Made by a program: the position numbers and the translations under genes
The notes under the pieces: model-generated
Database searches by the model: none
Told to the model about the DNA's origin: nothing
What the model saw: the letters and a program-made list of their open reading frames with translations, nothing else
Shown: positions 54,458 to 63,302 of the stretch, one piece after another
Position numbering within the stretch: the first letter of the stretch is position 1
How the letters are laid out: the number at the start of each line of letters is the position of its first letter
Source: DATEKX01 sp963726785
GTDB taxonomy: Bacteria; Acidobacteriota; Blastocatellia; UBA7656
Assembly (NCBI GenBank): GCA_963726785.1
Contig: CAVSDJ010000007.1
Location: forward strand, 1,364,001 to 1,428,000
DNA: 64,000 nucleotides
Direction of reading: 5' to 3'

Positions 54458-55774
54458 TTGCCGCAAAGAAATTATCGCGACCCGCTTCACAACATCATCT
54501 CGCTGGACGAGTCTTTGCCTGACGACCGGCTTATAATCGAGCTTATAGACTCGATAGAGTTTCAGCGCCTGCGTCGCATCAAACAACTCGGCATTGCTAT
54601 GTTCACATACCAGGGCGCGGAGCATAGCCGGTTCACTCACTCCATCGGCGTGATGCACTTGATGACACGCGCACTCAATCTGCTCGGCTCTCATCACTCG
54701 ATCAGCGAAGAAGCTCGCGTGGTTGGCCGCGTGGGCGCGCTGCTTCACGATCTGGGTCATGGCCCGTTATCGCACGTGATGGAGAAAGTGTTTCGCTTTC
54801 ACCACGAAGATTGGACTCGACAGATAGTTCTCGATGAAAGCACTGAGGTCAATCGCATACTGCGAAGCTTCGACCGTCAGCTTCCCGAAAAGCTCGCTTC
54901 CCTTTACAAACACGACTACTCACCCGCTTTTGTCTCGCAGCTTGTCTCATCGCAACTCGATTGCGACCGCATGGATTACCTGCTACGCGATAGCTTGATG
55001 ACCGGCGCGAAGTACGGCATCTATGACATGGAATGGGTGCTGCACGCGCTCAAGATTGATGAGCAGTCAGATCGCGTGTACGTCGAGGCGAAGGGGCTTT
55101 ACGCAGTTGAAGAGTATCTTCAAGCCCGCTATTACATGTTCCGGCAAGTCTACTTCCATCGCACGCTGCGCTCTGCCGAAGCTGTTTTGGTATCCACGCT
55201 GATGCGCGCGCGCGAATTGATAGAGCATGACGAATTAGGATTTCGCATGCGCGGTTCTGTCTTCGAGAAGATGCTGATGGGAGAAGCCGTGACCACGAAC
55301 GAATACCTTCAGCTTGATGATACGGATTTGACTTTTCATTTGAAGCAATGGTCACGCGATCAGGATGCGACGCTTGCGGATTTGGCTTCGCGATTCATTC
55401 ATCGAAAACTGTTCAAAGCCCTGGACATCGAATTTGCCGCCGATGATGTAATCCGGTTCTGGTCACGCGCAGAGGAAGTAGTCATCCGGGCAGGTTTTGA
55501 TCCTGCCTATTATCTGATAATGGATCGCGCTGCTGATGTGCCTTATTACGGCTATTACTCGCCTGTGGGGGTTGATCCGAAGAGTCTTATCTACATTGAG
55601 ACAGGCGGGCCTCAATCTACGATACGTGAAATCAGCGAAGTGTCGGAAGTGGTCAGAGGCATGCGAGGCTATCGCATTGATAGAGTCTGTTTCCCCACCG
55701 AAGTGAATGATGAAATGTCACAACTCGCTAGCCGTCACATAAGCGAATCGAAAAACAATAGCGCGCATTTATAA
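54458..55774 (+). CDS. HD-domain phosphohydrolase (dGTPase/SAMHD1-like)
   Basis: 438 residues starting at a TTG with GAGG nearby. YRDPLHNIISLDE, LIDSIEFQRLRRIKQLG and AEHSRFTHSIGVMHLM give the first His; LLHDLGHGPLSHVMEKVF the HD pair; LVSSQLDCDRMDYLLRDSLM the last Asp. This is the YwfO/SAMHD1-like type that hydrolyses (d)NTPs. No regulator domain is fused. The gene stands alone between the permease and the hairpin. Confidence 0.9.
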   Translation: MPQRNYRDPLHNIISLDESLPDDRLIIELIDSIEFQRLRRIKQLGIAMFTYQGAEHSRFTHSIGVMHLMTRALNLLGSHHSISEEARVVGRVGALLHDLGHGPLSHVMEKVFRFHHEDWTRQIVLDESTEVNRILRSFDRQLPEKLASLYKHDYSPAFVSQLVSSQLDCDRMDYLLRDSLMTGAKYGIYDMEWVLHALKIDEQSDRVYVEAKGLYAVEEYLQARYYMFRQVYFHRTLRSAEAVLVSTLMRARELIEHDELGFRMRGSVFEKMLMGEAVTTNEYLQLDDTDLTFHLKQWSRDQDATLADLASRFIHRKLFKALDIEFAADDVIRFWSRAEEVVIRAGFDPAYYLIMDRAADVPYYGYYSPVGVDPKSLIYIETGGPQSTIREISEVSEVVRGMRGYRIDRVCFPTEVNDEMSQLASRHISESKNNSAHL

Positions 55775-55777
55775 GCG

Positions 55778-55793
55778 GTCGTTTTCAAACGAC
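55778..55793 (+). terminator. Terminator of the HD-domain gene
   Basis: GTCGTTT, loop TC, AAACGAC (55778-55793) a few bases after the stop, followed by TCTGTTT. A perfect 7-bp stem. The following 55794-55945 holds no gene. Confidence 0.6.
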
Positions 55794-55945
55794 TCTGTTT
55801 ATACGGAAGCTTGAGCGCCCGGTTCGATTTCGCTCGTTTGTCACCTCGAAGAGTGACACGTGCGAATATACACTAAAAAATAGATGAGTCAATTCCCCGC
55901 ACAGGTGATTTTCTCAAATAAAAGATATGGCGAGCCGGTTTTCGC

Positions 55946-57823
55946 TCATTTGTTGATTGGAGCGTAAGCCTGCTGAAATCGAGAGAGCGTGTCGCTGAAA
56001 CGCTCGGCTTCCGAACGAGCAACTTTGAATTTCTCAGACTTGTCCTGGAACTTGACGATCATCTCATCTTTGGCTATGCGCACGCCAACGCCCACCAAGT
56101 TTGACGAGTAAGTGTGCTCGGTTCCGTCGTAGCGAACGCCCTTTGAATCAATTGCTAACGCGCCGCTGCACGACCCGCCCATTAAGCCGCCATGAAGGTG
56201 CTTGACTCGAATCGTTATTGGAACCGGCTCGGCAGCTTTTTCGCGCTGCTTCTTTTCGATTCTTTCTATCCTGTCGTCCAGGGTGGCAACCGAATAGCGG
56301 GTGCTGCCGCCTAGTTGCCGCGCTTTTTTATATTGTTCAAGCGCTGTAGACGTATCGCCGCGTTCTCTTGCTATATCGCCGAGCGCCGCAACAGCAGAGC
56401 GATAGGTGTCGTCGTCAGACGGCTGGATTTGTCGGAAGTAATATGTTGCCTTATCGAGTTGGCCGAGCCTCATCCAAGAGTTAGCTATGGCTGATATGAC
56501 ATCATTTGTTCCCTTCCCGTTTAATATGGCGAATTCCAGATCGGGAATTGCTTCCCTGAATTTCTCATCCTGATATTTCTGCAGCCCCTCAATGCGACGA
56601 TTATTCGGGTCTGACTCTTTCGCGGTTTCTGTTGCGTGAGTTGCTGTTAACTCGCGATGCCTCGCGCGCAGTTGTTTGTCGTCAGGGAAAAGTTGTATCG
56701 CCTTTTCCAGTTGATTGATTGATGAATCAAAGTCTCCGCGCCTGTAAAGATCATCTATGCGCAGCGCAAGTCTATCTCTGACCTCATTGCGAACTGCCCG
56801 CGCCTGAGCATTCTGCCGATCAATGGCGAGCGCCTCTTTTGAGTAGTAGTAAGCGCTCATTCGGTACGGATCAATCAGCTTGCCTGATTGCAACGCTTCT
56901 TCAGCTTTACGCACAAGGTCTCGAACATCGCCTTTGCGTGACGCTAATTGATTTTCCAGTCTGGATAATGCTGCTCGCGCATCTCTATCATCAGGATAGT
57001 GCTCAACCAGAAAACTATAGATATCCTGAGCCTTGCTCAGTTCGCCACTCGTATTGGCTTCTTGCGCCGACTGATGCTCTATTTTGCGAATTCGCTCGCG
57101 CATTTCCTGTGCGAATTGATTGCCCGGTTCTCGATCAAGAACCAGGTCTGCGAAGTAGAGCGCAGTTCCATCGTAGCCCAGCGCATAATTGCCGCGGCTG
57201 AAAGCGTCTTGCGATTGCTGCTGGTAGAGCTTGATCTGATCCTCCGTCGAGAGGTTGGAAAATTCAGGAGGCGGCAATAGCTTGAGCTTGAATTCAAGTT
57301 GTGGTGTGGATTCTGATATTGTGATTTGTTGAACAATAGGCTCGTAGTTATCTTTGGTTATAGTCAGCGTATAAGTGCCCATAGCCAACTGTTCGAGCTT
57401 GACGGGCGATTGCCCATAGTCTTTCGAGTCTATCTCTACTTCAGCGCCTGATGGGACGGTTAATATTATAAGCTGGTCAATTGTAGAAGGTTTCTTCGTC
57501 AGCAAGTATACTGCGGCCATAGTCAAGATAGTTAGCAGCAGAGCTGAACCCGCAGCAAATATCCACCAGCGTGTGCCGAGTTGGCGGCTCTTTTTGCCTG
57601 CGTGCAAACCTAATGTTTTAAGTTCGGATTCCATTTCAGTGTCCGATATCTTTTCGGCAGCGGTTCGTGCTTGCGCAGGCGAACTGCTGCTCAGGCTTGA
57701 AGACGAATCTGCTTTCACGCCGTTACGACTTTTTCTCTCCTTGACCTCGACCGCACTACCAGCAAGCTCGTGCTCCAGAGTGTCGCTTTGATCTTGATGA
57801 TCGTCGTTTAATAACATGTTCAC
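55946..57823 (-). CDS. Membrane-anchored PEGA/TPR protein
   Basis: 625 residues. Ser-rich cytosolic N-terminus of about 85 residues, one membrane helix (WWIFAAGSALLLTILTMAAV), a PEGA domain (VPSGAEVEIDSKDYGQSPVK, then YTLTITKDNYEPIVQ), then a long array of TPR-like helices (RGNYALGYDGTALYFADLVL, AEEALQSGKLIDPYRMSAYY, NRRIEGLQKYQDEKFREAIP, YKKARQLGGSTRYSVATLDD). A C-terminal beta domain resembles a PH-like or lipid-binding fold (HLHGGLMGGSCSGALAID). The role is probably scaffolding outside or inside the membrane. Confidence 0.85.
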   Translation of the reverse strand: MNMLLNDDHQDQSDTLEHELAGSAVEVKERKSRNGVKADSSSSLSSSSPAQARTAAEKISDTEMESELKTLGLHAGKKSRQLGTRWWIFAAGSALLLTILTMAAVYLLTKKPSTIDQLIILTVPSGAEVEIDSKDYGQSPVKLEQLAMGTYTLTITKDNYEPIVQQITISESTPQLEFKLKLLPPPEFSNLSTEDQIKLYQQQSQDAFSRGNYALGYDGTALYFADLVLDREPGNQFAQEMRERIRKIEHQSAQEANTSGELSKAQDIYSFLVEHYPDDRDARAALSRLENQLASRKGDVRDLVRKAEEALQSGKLIDPYRMSAYYYSKEALAIDRQNAQARAVRNEVRDRLALRIDDLYRRGDFDSSINQLEKAIQLFPDDKQLRARHRELTATHATETAKESDPNNRRIEGLQKYQDEKFREAIPDLEFAILNGKGTNDVISAIANSWMRLGQLDKATYYFRQIQPSDDDTYRSAVAALGDIARERGDTSTALEQYKKARQLGGSTRYSVATLDDRIERIEKKQREKAAEPVPITIRVKHLHGGLMGGSCSGALAIDSKGVRYDGTEHTYSSNLVGVGVRIAKDEMIVKFQDKSEKFKVARSEAERFSDTLSRFQQAYAPINK

Positions 57824-57856
57824 CCGCTGTCAGTACCTTAAAACACTTCGCGGTAC

Positions 57857-58840
57857 TTAAGTCATGCTTTCTTCAAGAACATTAGATGCTATATGATCAG
57901 CCACTCGGCGTCCAATTTCGATTGCGTTTTTTATATGCATCTCTCTGGTTACGTGTCCGGCCACGTAAAGGCCAGGCACTGTGGTTTCATAATTCTCTGA
58001 ATAAACAGGTCGCCCGTCGGAAGCAATATCAGCGCCTGCTCGTCGGAGAAGCTCCACATCTGGATCAGCTCCGATCAAAGCAAAGATGTGATCGCAAGGA
58101 ATTTCGACTATGTCCTTAGCATTTTCGCGCTCAATATGTAAAAGTGCGCTTTCAGAATAAATCTCCATTACTCGCGATGATGGAATAATGTTAATTCGAC
58201 CTTCTAATGCTGCGCGCTCAAGCGGTTCGCGAACCCAGGGCTTAATTTTTGCCCCGGAACCTGTGCCATCATCATCCAGAGAAGATCGGCGGACTGAGAA
58301 TGTTACATCTGCGCCAGCCTCCTCTAAGAAAAGCGCGGCCTCTGCTGCAGAATTGCCGCCGCCAACAACGAGCACGCGCTTAGTCGCATAAGGATGCGCT
58401 TGCGAAAAACGATAAGAGACTCGCGTTGAGTTTTCGCCTTTAGCATTGAGCTTGCGCTGACGACCAAAACCTCCGATTGCCATGAGAACAGCGCGAGCTT
58501 GATAAAGATTTAAATCAGTATCAACCCGAAAGCATCCATCAAACGAAGCGACGCTTTGCACAGCTTCGCCTGTACGTATCTGGATATTTTCACGCCTGAC
58601 CACATCTATATAATGCCTGAGCACTTCCTCACGAGTGGGCTTACTACCCGAACCAAGCGCGTCAGGCTCTAATTCGACTTCATTAGATGTCGAGAATAAC
58701 GATTTGGCGATGGGATAGTAATAGACTGTATTGGCTATTACACAGCGTTCGATGACCAAGCAGTCAAGCTGGTAACGCTTTGCGGCCAGGGCTGCAGATA
58801 GTCCAGCCGGGCCACTGCCTATGATTATCAGGTCGTACAT
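57857..58840 (-). CDS. YpdA-like flavin disulfide reductase
   Basis: 327 residues from the ATG at 58840. MYDLIIIGSGPAGLSAALAA is the FAD motif and KRVLVVGGGNSAAEAALFLE the NAD(P)H motif; FALIGADPDVELLRRAGADI and VPGLYVAGHVTREMHI end the fold. The redox CxxC of thioredoxin reductases is absent, as in YpdA/Bdr (bacillithiol disulfide reductase) proteins, and a Cys is found at CLVIERC. The actual thiol is unknown in this organism. The start seven codons upstream has no better ribosome site. Confidence 0.85.
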   Translation of the reverse strand: MYDLIIIGSGPAGLSAALAAKRYQLDCLVIERCVIANTVYYYPIAKSLFSTSNEVELEPDALGSGSKPTREEVLRHYIDVVRRENIQIRTGEAVQSVASFDGCFRVDTDLNLYQARAVLMAIGGFGRQRKLNAKGENSTRVSYRFSQAHPYATKRVLVVGGGNSAAEAALFLEEAGADVTFSVRRSSLDDDGTGSGAKIKPWVREPLERAALEGRINIIPSSRVMEIYSESALLHIERENAKDIVEIPCDHIFALIGADPDVELLRRAGADIASDGRPVYSENYETTVPGLYVAGHVTREMHIKNAIEIGRRVADHIASNVLEESMT

Positions 58841-59003
58841 GCTTCGCTCGCCTAATTTCAACTTCTGATGTAAGAATAGCGTATTGACCTACGAGCAGCA
58901 ACAGATCCGGTCAGTTGCAATTTCTGCTTAAAGCAGTGAGGGATCAAACGGGGGCAGAATTTTCTAATAAATCACATTCGCGAATTGGGATAATAATTCT
59001 CCC

Positions 59004-59711
59004 TTATAAAGCCTCATTGAATTTATACCCCACTCCCCAGACAGTCAAAATGTATTTTGGTTTTTTAGGATTCTCTTCAACTTTCGTTCTAAGCCTGTTG
59101 ACATGGGGATCTATGTTGCGCTTGTAGCCTTCATAAGCAGTATCCCATATTACACTCAGCAAATCTTGCCTTGAGTATACATAGCCGGGATTGGATGCCA
59201 GAAGTTTGAGTATATTGAACTCTATTGGGGTGAGCAATATTCCCTTGCCATCCACGCTCACAGTATGGCGGTCCAAATCGATTTCGAGGTCGCCATGCTT
59301 CAGTATTTTTAATTCTACGGGTTGCGTTTCTCCGGAGGCTCTTCTGAGCAAAGCTTGTATTCTAAGTTCCAATTCCAGCGGGCTGAACGGCTTCGCCAGG
59401 TAATCATCGGCTCCGAATGAAAAGCCTGTGACTTTGTCTTCTATAGTGGCTTTCTCGGTAAGCATTATTATGGGGACTGTCACCCCCTTCTCCCGAAGGA
59501 GCTGGCATAATTTAAATCCGTCAATGCCTGGCATGACAACATCGAGTATGATGGCATTGGGCGTTGAAGAAAGCCCTTTATCCAATCCTTGTATTCCATC
59601 AACAGCTTCGACAACATCATATCCGTTGTTTTTCAGATAATCTGCTACCGTAGTGCGGATGGACTTGTTGTCATCAACTATAAGAATTCGCTTGCCGTGA
59701 ACGTTAGGCAT
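59004..59711 (-). CDS. OmpR/PhoB-family response regulator
   Basis: 235 residues: receiver domain with RILIVDDNKSIR, NAIILDVVMPGIDGFKL (Asp57), IIMLTEKATIEDKVTGFSFG and DDYLAKPFSP (Lys), then a winged-helix domain (LTPIEFNILKLLASNPGYVY, DPHVNRLRTKVEENPKKPKY). No kinase gene stands beside it, so it is an orphan. It lies between the flavoprotein and dnaN. Confidence 0.94.
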   Translation of the reverse strand: MPNVHGKRILIVDDNKSIRTTVADYLKNNGYDVVEAVDGIQGLDKGLSSTPNAIILDVVMPGIDGFKLCQLLREKGVTVPIIMLTEKATIEDKVTGFSFGADDYLAKPFSPLELELRIQALLRRASGETQPVELKILKHGDLEIDLDRHTVSVDGKGILLTPIEFNILKLLASNPGYVYSRQDLLSVIWDTAYEGYKRNIDPHVNRLRTKVEENPKKPKYILTVWGVGYKFNEAL

Positions 59712-59760
59712 AAGGTTCGAATGTAGAATCCCCCATCTAAATACAAATCTCCGAGTGACG

Positions 59761-60879
59761 TTAAAGCAATCGCATCGGCATGATTACGTATCGGTAATCG
59801 TATTGTCCATCGCCAGATGGTCTCATCAAGGCAGGGCTCTGTTCATCTTTGAGTTCAAGCATAACTTCGTCTGTCCCCACTACACCGAGAAATTCTAACA
59901 GGTAATTAGCATTAAAACCTATACTGGTAGTTTCTCCGTTGTAATCCACGGGAATCACTTCCTTAGCCTCGCCTACATCCGCGCTTTGAGAAGTGATATT
60001 CAGCTTGCCAGTGTTTAACTCGAACTTCACACCGTGGCTTCTCTCGTCAGCCATTAAAGATGCTCGTCGAATCGCCTGCGCTATCTTTTCCGTATTCAAC
60101 GGAATCATCTTATCATTATTTTTTGGTAAGACTAATTCATAATTGGGGAATTGCCCTGCGAGCATTCTCGATGTAAGCTGCCGCTGTCCCAGTTTGAAGT
60201 ACAGATGGTTTTCATCTTTATCAAAATTTATCGTGCCCTCTGCTCCGGCAGTAAGCTTCAACAATTCGTTCAACGCTTTCTTCGGTATGATTACTTTCTG
60301 CTCCTCCTGACCGTCAGATGCAGAAGTTTCAAGAGCGCATGTGGCTAAGGCCAGCCGGTGTCCGTCTGTAGCAACCATCTGTAGTTTGTCACCTGATATT
60401 AAAACGAGCGCTCCATTCAAAGCATAACGAGATTCTTCTTGAGTAATAGCAAATATGGTGCGCGCTATCAGATCATGTACAGCCTCGGCAGGAATAGCTA
60501 AACCGGTCTGTTTCAATATAGGAGTTGACGGAAAGTGCTCTTTGGCTTGTCCAACAATTTTAAACTCAGCAGCGCCGCAGATTATTCTAGCCCAGTCATT
60601 GTCTTCTTTGACAAAGTTGATCTCCGCGTCCGGCAAGTTTCGAACTATGTCAAAAAGCTTTCTTGCTTGCAAAACTATGGCACCCGGTTGAGTTACATCG
60701 GCACTGCATTCGGTTTGAAGCGATACATCAAGGTCTGTAGCTATCAGGGAAACCAGTGATTCGCCGAGTGTTTCGATTAGAACGTTCGATAATATGGGAA
60801 TGGTATTCTTCTTTTCCACAACGCCCTGAAGAAGATTCAATTCCCTTAAAAGAGTATTCTTGCTTAAACTGAAACGCAT
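59761..60879 (-). CDS. dnaN: DNA polymerase III sliding clamp (beta subunit)
   Basis: 372 residues, the usual size, with three clamp domains: MRFSLSKNTLLRELNLLQGV at the start, PDAEINFVKEDNDWARIICG and VATDGHRLALATC in the middle, QFPNYELVLPKNNDKMIPLN and a C-terminal YDYRYVIMPMRLL. It forms a ring on DNA and holds the polymerase. It lies 276 bases downstream of dnaA in the same direction, a classical order. Confidence 0.97.
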   Translation of the reverse strand: MRFSLSKNTLLRELNLLQGVVEKKNTIPILSNVLIETLGESLVSLIATDLDVSLQTECSADVTQPGAIVLQARKLFDIVRNLPDAEINFVKEDNDWARIICGAAEFKIVGQAKEHFPSTPILKQTGLAIPAEAVHDLIARTIFAITQEESRYALNGALVLISGDKLQMVATDGHRLALATCALETSASDGQEEQKVIIPKKALNELLKLTAGAEGTINFDKDENHLYFKLGQRQLTSRMLAGQFPNYELVLPKNNDKMIPLNTEKIAQAIRRASLMADERSHGVKFELNTGKLNITSQSADVGEAKEVIPVDYNGETTSIGFNANYLLEFLGVVGTDEVMLELKDEQSPALMRPSGDGQYDYRYVIMPMRLL

Positions 60880-61155
60880 TTCACACCTCTATCATCAATT
60901 TTGGAGTTATTACTATTATCAATACTAGAAAATATCTATTATTATCTAGTAGTAGTAGTAGTGCCTGTGGAAAAGTGGAGCCATATAGTTATCTTATTGA
61001 AAACATTAGATTAAACTGAAAAATAGCCTGTGAAAAAAGCTGTGAAAAACCTGTGTAAAAAACCACCTCCCTGTGGACCCTTTTCATAACCTCAATAGTT
61101 TTCAACAGGTTCCACAGGGGCTCCACAGAGCATACATGTGGAAAAATAGTGTAAG
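60880..61155. other. dnaA-dnaN intergenic region, candidate oriC
   Basis: This AT-rich region contains a cluster of DnaA-box-like words of TGTGGAAAA or near relatives on one strand: 60966-60974, 61029-61037, 61041-61049, 61052-61060, 61072-61080, 61137-61145 and another within dnaA at 61191-61199, plus TTCCACAGG and CTCCACAGA in the opposite sense near 61110-61125. They differ from TTATNCACA mostly at one or two places. An AT-rich tract lies at 60905-60960. Confidence 0.65.
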
Positions 61156-62535
61156 TTATTTAATATCACTAATTAAGCTGTTAATAAGCCTGTGGAAAAT
61201 GGTATCTTTATCATAAAGATGAGAGATTTTATTAATGCTATGAAGTACGGTCGTATGATGCTTTCCTCCAAACTCACGACCTATTTCAGGCAAGCTAGCT
61301 TTTGTAAGAGCCTTGCATAAATACATGGCTACTTGCCTGGGAACAGCAATGCTTCGAGAATTGTTCTTCGATTTTAAGTCACTGACTTTAAGCCCATAAT
61401 GTCCGGCTACTGTTTTTTGAATAAACTCGATTGAAATACCGTCTGTCTCTTCGTCTATTATGTTCTTAAGAACTTCTTGAGCCAGATCGATACCTATTGA
61501 TAGTCCTTTTAATGAAGCATAAGCGACAAGGCGCACTAATGATCCTTCCAGTTCTCTGATATTGGATTTTATTTTGCTAGCTATAAACAAAGCGACGTTA
61601 TCCGGTAGGTCAATCTTCTCTATCTCGGCTTTTCTCTTCAAAATAGCTACTTTGGTTTCTAAATCGGGTGGCTGAATGTCTGCTATAAGCCCCCACTCAA
61701 ATCTTGAATGGAGTCTTTCTTCGAGGGTTGGAATCTCCCGAGGCGGGCAATCGCTGGATATAACTATTTGCTTTTGCGCGTCATAAAGTGCATTGAAGGT
61801 GTGAAAAAACTCCTCCTGAGTCCTCTCTTTTCCGGCCAGAAACTGAATGTCGTCCATCAATAATACATCAATATTACGGTATTTTTCTCGGAATGTTATG
61901 GTCTTATCATATCGAATAGCATTGATAAGTTCATTCATAAATTTTTCAGAAGATATGTATGTCAAACGCAGATTGTTGTTGATAACTTTAATAGCGTGAC
62001 CAATAGCATGCATCAGGTGGGTTTTTCCTAACCCCACACCTCCATAGATATACAAAGGATTGTAAGTCTTCGAGGGCATATCAACAACGGCCAGCGATGC
62101 TGCATGCGCAAATTGATTACATGACCCTACAACGAAAGTATCGAATGTGTATTTAGGATTTAGAGGAAGCTCGACCGGTTCGATTTCAATGAGTCTCGCA
62201 ATACCAAAGCTATTCATTTCTTGAGCATGAATTGAAACCGTCCTGGAATGCCTGACTGGTAGTTCTGCACTTACAGCAGCAGATGATGCCTTTTGCTCTT
62301 CAATCAAAAAATTCAGTTTATATCCTTCCAAGTTCAATTCCTGCAAGGATTCTTCCAGGATGTCGAAATAATTGCTGGTTATCCAATCTCGAAAAATCTC
62401 ATTGGGTACTTTCAAATAAATGGTTGAATCATCTCTTGTAGCAAAAGAGATAGGCTTAAACCAGGTATTAAAACTTTGATGGTTTATCCGCTTAGAGACT
62501 GCAGCAAGTATTGACGAAAGTAGATCTATTTGCAT
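61156..62535 (-). CDS. dnaA: Chromosomal replication initiator DnaA
   Basis: 459 residues. Domain I (HQSFNTWFKPISFATRDDST), a short linker, AAA+ domain with YIYGGVGLGKTHLMHAIGHA (Walker A), LLMDDIQFLAGKERTQEEFF (Walker B), and IPTLEERLHSRFEWGLIADI (sensor, arginine finger region). The C-terminal domain GREFGGKHHTTVLHSINKIS is the DnaA-box-binding signature. It initiates replication and regulates its own expression. It is followed by dnaN and preceded by an AT-rich region with inverted repeats. Confidence 0.98.
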   Translation of the reverse strand: MQIDLLSSILAAVSKRINHQSFNTWFKPISFATRDDSTIYLKVPNEIFRDWITSNYFDILEESLQELNLEGYKLNFLIEEQKASSAAVSAELPVRHSRTVSIHAQEMNSFGIARLIEIEPVELPLNPKYTFDTFVVGSCNQFAHAASLAVVDMPSKTYNPLYIYGGVGLGKTHLMHAIGHAIKVINNNLRLTYISSEKFMNELINAIRYDKTITFREKYRNIDVLLMDDIQFLAGKERTQEEFFHTFNALYDAQKQIVISSDCPPREIPTLEERLHSRFEWGLIADIQPPDLETKVAILKRKAEIEKIDLPDNVALFIASKIKSNIRELEGSLVRLVAYASLKGLSIGIDLAQEVLKNIIDEETDGISIEFIQKTVAGHYGLKVSDLKSKNNSRSIAVPRQVAMYLCKALTKASLPEIGREFGGKHHTTVLHSINKISHLYDKDTIFHRLINSLISDIK

Positions 62536-62807
62536 CTTCGTTTCTATAAATATTTAAGATTACACAATCTTAGGCTTTCGAGGTAAATAGAGTTACGAAT
62601 TACATTAATGTAATTCATTTAAAAACTCGACCTAGATAATGCTTTCAATGTTAAGATAATGTTTCTGCGAAACTTGGAAACATTATCATATATGCATAAG
62701 AGTTTTCAACTTATCTTTGATAATAAGTCAGGTAGTGTGAAATATTAATTATCTTGAACTATATCAATAGATAGCTTTAAGAGGCTGGTATGTCCAAAGA
62801 TATATTT
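62536..62807. other. AT-rich region upstream of dnaA with inverted repeats
   Basis: GATAATGTTTC (62655-62665) and GAAACATTATC (62677-62687) form a perfect 11-bp inverted repeat, and AATTACATTAATGTAATT near 62597-62614 is a palindrome. No gene. The region should hold the dnaA promoter and may be an operator or an origin part. TTAAGATAATG words recur nearby. Confidence 0.6.
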
Positions 62808-63224
62808 CTAGCGTGAGCGCTCTGCTAATTGAAGCTCGATTGAAGCCCGCTCAAGTTCTATAGTAGCCCGTGCAATGCTCAAATCCGGATCGGCCAGTGC
62901 TTTTTGTAATTGACGTTCGGCGGAATTCTTTAATTCCAACGCCTCAGAAAGATTGATATCCTCAGGGCGAACTGCTCTATCCGCAAGTACAATGACTCGA
63001 TCAGAATGGATTTCGACGAAACCATCACTAATGGCCATCTCACTCTTTTCATTACCGATATGATAAGTTAGAAGTCCTGCCGGCTTAAGCTGCGATATAA
63101 GCTCCGTATGACCGGGCAGAATGCCGAGCTCGCCGTCCAGTCCTGGCACTTCTACACGATCTACTTCGGTATCAAGCACTCTGCGCTCCGGCGTAACTAC
63201 CTCAAGGTGAATTCTATCTGGCAT
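62808..63224 (-). CDS. atpC: ATP synthase epsilon subunit
   Basis: 138 residues: MPDRIHLEVVTPERRVLDTE, VEVPGLDGELGILPGHTELI, then VIVLADRAVRPEDINLSEAL and a C-terminal helical hairpin of the usual length. It belongs to the F1 central stalk and inhibits ATP hydrolysis. It lies 78 bases after atpD, in the usual order. Confidence 0.97.
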   Translation of the reverse strand: MPDRIHLEVVTPERRVLDTEVDRVEVPGLDGELGILPGHTELISQLKPAGLLTYHIGNEKSEMAISDGFVEIHSDRVIVLADRAVRPEDINLSEALELKNSAERQLQKALADPDLSIARATIELERASIELQLAERSR

Positions 63225-63245
63225 ATGCTAGCTGCTCCCGCTAAA

Positions 63246-63282
63246 TAGCTCTCATAACTACATTTAACATCTATGAGAGCTA
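63246..63282. terminator. Hairpin in the atpD-atpC gap
   Basis: TAGCTCTCATA (63246-63256) pairs perfectly with TATGAGAGCTA (63272-63282), 15-base loop. With no U-run on either side it is more likely a processing or attenuation structure than a full terminator, and could tune atpC relative to atpD. Confidence 0.5.
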
Positions 63283-63302
63283 TAAACTATTTGACTATCA
63301 GG

